Assembly (NCBI GenBank): GCA_024102815.1
Contig: JAGFJJ010000007.1
Location: forward strand, 1 to 64,000
Length of the DNA: 64,000 nucleotides
From: Phycisphaerae bacterium
Lineage (GTDB): Bacteria; Planctomycetota; Phycisphaerae; UBA1845
Direction: 5' to 3'
Below the pieces are notes generated by a model that did not search any database, had not been told where the DNA came from, and saw nothing but the letters and a program-made list of their open reading frames with translations. Shown here in pieces: positions 61,954-64,000 of this stretch. Both the position numbers and the translations under genes were made by a program. Each line of letters opens with the position of its first letter. Position 1 is the stretch's first letter.

Positions 61954-63110
61954 AGTCACGCGGCCCGCGATTGAAACGGCGGCGCCGCATCGCCGTGGTC
62001 ACCGGAACGCGCGCCGAGTACGGCCTGCTCACCTCCACGCTCGAAGCCATCCGCAATCATCCCGATCTCGAGCTCCAGCTCGTCGTTACCGGTATGCACC
62101 TGCTGCGTCGCTTCGGCCGAACGGTGGACGTGATTCGCCGTGACGGGTTCACCATCGCGGCAAGGGTACGGATGCAGCGCGGTGACGACTCGGCGCTGGA
62201 CCAAGCCGACGGGCTCGCCGGCGGCGTGAAGGGCATCGCCGCGTTCCTGGAGGAGGCGCAATCGGACATCGTCGTGGTGCTCGGCGATCGGATCGAGGCA
62301 TTCGCCGGAGCATTGGCGGCGACGACCACCGGGCGCATTCTCGCCCACATTCATGGCGGCGATCTGGCCCTCGGCGATCTGGACGATCGAATTCGCCATG
62401 CCATTACGCGGCTGGCACACGTTCACCTGGCCGCTAGCGCCGGGGCGAAGCGTCGGTTGCTTCGCATGAGGGAATCGCCCGAGCGCGTTCATCTCGTGGG
62501 AGCACCGGGTCTGGACCGGCTCCGAACGCTTCTTCGAGAAGTCCCGCGACCGACCAGCCGGTCCGATCGGGCATTGGTCATTCAGCACCCCATCGGACGC
62601 TCGGCACAGCGCGAGCGGGCGGTGATGGCGACGATCCTCCAGGCCATCCATGATCGCGGGTTACGATCGACGATCATCTATCCGAATACCGACCGCGGGC
62701 ACGAGGGCATCATTGCCGCCGCGGAGTCATTTCAACGCCGGCGACCGCAAGCCGTGGAGCAGATGCATCGCTCCCTGGAGCGGGACAGGTTTCTGCGGCT
62801 GCTCATGAGCGCCGATGTTCTGGTGGGGAATTCTTCGAGCGGGGTGATCGAGGCGAACTTCGCAGGTACGCCGGTGGTCAACGTGGGTACGCGACAGGCC
62901 GGCCGGGAGCGTGGCGGCAGCGCCGTAGTCGATGTGGGCGAGTCGAAACCGTCGATTGCCGAAGGCCTCAAGCAGGCGCTGCGACTTCGCCCACGTGCCG
63001 GGCGATCGTCGGTCTATGGCACGAAACCCGTCGGCCCCCTGATTGCCGCGATTCTGGCGCGCGTGCCCCTCACGGACGAATTCCGGCGCAAATCGCTTGC
63101 GTTACGCTGA
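61950..63110 (+). CDS. neuC: UDP-N-acetylglucosamine 2-epimerase (hydrolysing)
   Basis: NeuC-type enzymes hydrolyse UDP-GlcNAc (or its diacetamido form) to supply the hexosamine for NeuB. The 386-residue protein has the GT-B epimerase landmarks IAVVTGTRAEYGLLTSTLEA, VVTGMHLLRRFGRTVDVIRR, VVVLGDRIEAFAGALAA, LAHIHGGDLALGDLDDRIRH, YPNTDRGHEGI and VGNSSSGVIEA. The GTG at 61950 overlaps the neuB stop as GTGA. With NeuA and NeuB it gives the core route to a CMP-nonulosonate; whether the product is Neu5Ac or a legionaminic-type acid cannot be told. Confidence 0.92.
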   Translation: MKSRGPRLKRRRRIAVVTGTRAEYGLLTSTLEAIRNHPDLELQLVVTGMHLLRRFGRTVDVIRRDGFTIAARVRMQRGDDSALDQADGLAGGVKGIAAFLEEAQSDIVVVLGDRIEAFAGALAATTTGRILAHIHGGDLALGDLDDRIRHAITRLAHVHLAASAGAKRRLLRMRESPERVHLVGAPGLDRLRTLLREVPRPTSRSDRALVIQHPIGRSAQRERAVMATILQAIHDRGLRSTIIYPNTDRGHEGIIAAAESFQRRRPQAVEQMHRSLERDRFLRLLMSADVLVGNSSSGVIEANFAGTPVVNVGTRQAGRERGGSAVVDVGESKPSIAEGLKQALRLRPRAGRSSVYGTKPVGPLIAAILARVPLTDEFRRKSLALR

Positions 63111-63258
63111 GTCCGATAATCGGTGCCACCTCCCGCAGACCTCGATCCTGGCCGATGATCGCAGAAGTGGAACTACTCATTCCCTCCCGGGTTGGTGTCG
63201 ATAAACCCGAGAAGAAGCCACCGCGGCTTGGGGTCGTGGAGGAGGAACTGGGGACCAT

Positions 63259-64000
63259 TATGTCGACGCAGATTGCCGATAACGCCAAGACCGTGGTCGA
63301 CAAGGCGCTCGCATCGATCGGCGACATCGCGACGCTGCCTGAGATCACCATCAAGATCATTCAGATCGTGGAGGATCCCAAAAGCACTGCCCGCGATCTG
63401 CACGACATCATCAAGAACGATCCGGCTCTGTCCGTGAAGGTCCTGAAGGTCGTGAACTCGGCGTTCTACGGACTTCCCGGGCAGGTGGCCAGCGTGGACC
63501 GGGCCATTATCCTGCTGGGTCTTTCGGCCGTGAAGAACATCGCCATCGCCGCCTCGATCGCCCGTTTGTTCAAGGGTCGCCGGATCAGCGAGCACTTCAG
63601 CGCATCGGACCTGTGGCGGCATAGTGTGGGCGTCGCGGTCGTCGCGGCCGACATCGCCAAGGCCGCACCGCACGACGTGCTCGTCGACGAGGTATTCGTC
63701 GCGGGAATGATTCACGACATCGGCATGATGGTGGAGCGGCAGGCTTATGCCGACGCGTTCGCCAACGTGGTCAACCGCTGCATGGACGGAAAGACGAACA
63801 TGCTCGAAGCCGAGCGGAAGCTGATCGGTGCGGACCATCAGGCCTTCGGCGTCGGGCTGACCACGAAGTGGAAGTTCCCCCGCCATCTGCGCGCCGCAGT
63901 CGGTTTCCATCACAACCCCGAGGCGCTCAGCCCCGAATTGCAGAACCTGGCGACGTTGATCCAACTGGCCGACGTGCTCTGCTGCCAGGAGAAGGTCGGG
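63259..64000 (+). CDS. HDOD domain protein (3' partial)
   Basis: HDOD proteins are catalytically dead relatives of HD phosphohydrolases that work in signalling and motility. From the ATG at 63259 (MSTQIADNAKTVVDKALASI) the frame stays open to the window end. Family segments are LPEITIKIIQIVEDPKSTAR, IIKNDPALSVKVLKVVNSAF with YGLPGQV, VDRAIILLGLSAVKNIAIAA, LWRHSVGVAVVAADIAK and GMIHDIGMMV. An in-frame ATG at 63154 exists but adds nothing conserved. The C-terminus is outside the window. Confidence 0.9.

Overview
The window is a GC-rich stretch of bacterial chromosome that most resembles a planctomycete (PVC superphylum, perhaps Phycisphaerae-like). The pointers are: a short basic protein of a PVC-type family (41332-41553), two neighbouring proteins with a CPxCxYxLxGNxSGxCPECG zinc ribbon (46.3-47.2 kb), a Ser/Thr kinase fused to kinesin-light-chain-like TPRs, a 5S rRNA gene with no 16S or 23S nearby, and a sigma factor with a long DNA-binding-like N-terminal extension. 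This is inference from gene content; no taxonomic marker was compared.

Layout. 0-2.1 kb is mobile DNA: the 3' part of an IS630-family element split by a frame change at an A7 run, then a decayed REP-associated tyrosine transposase (RAYT) between two perfect 29-bp inverted REP palindromes. Related palindromes recur at 6.64-6.70 kb and 16.07-16.10 kb. 2.1-14.1 kb holds nadE, a small membrane protein, two glycosyltransferases, a secreted LTxxQ protein, a pirin, a Dps, a NatAB-like ABC exporter and a metallo-beta-lactamase-fold hydrolase. 14.1-20.7 kb is one minus-strand operon: receiver protein, membrane histidine kinase, then all four subunits of a group 3b (NAD(P)-linked, sulfhydrogenase-type) [NiFe]-hydrogenase and its maturation protease. 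The kinase carries a GGxxNP motif like the quinone-sensing loop of RegB/PrrB, so the operon looks like a hydrogenase with its own redox-sensing two-component system.

21.5-33.9 kb holds a C2H2 zinc-finger/AT-hook protein, DinB and RarD-like proteins, an S9 peptidase, the kinase-TPR protein, a UVR-motif protein, a FlgM-like protein, an HtrA protease, an MscS channel, and RidA and FHA proteins. 33.9-40 kb holds tRNA-Arg(ACG), tatD-yraN-rplS-trmD-rpsP (without rimM) and B12-dependent ribonucleotide reductase. 40.4-45.2 kb holds a SPOR-like protein, the small basic protein, an aminotransferase, the 5S gene with a bidirectional terminator, and a CdaA/YbbR pair for c-di-AMP in which the cyclase reads D-L-G in place of the usual D-G-A.

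45.7-58 kb holds a DUF1579 protein, the zinc-ribbon pair, two paralogous lipoproteins with a GT4 glycosyltransferase, a DUF2752 protein, the succinate dehydrogenase operon sdhCAB, a transglutaminase-like protein and a membrane-anchored coiled-coil protein. 58-64 kb holds the unusual sigma factor, an overlapping neuA-neuB-neuC operon for a CMP-activated nonulosonic (sialic-type) acid, and the start of an HDOD protein that runs off the window.

Longest stretches without a supported gene: 3785-4766, 20690-21525, 30212-30718, 39880-40483 and 45240-45682. No CRISPR array or prophage was seen.
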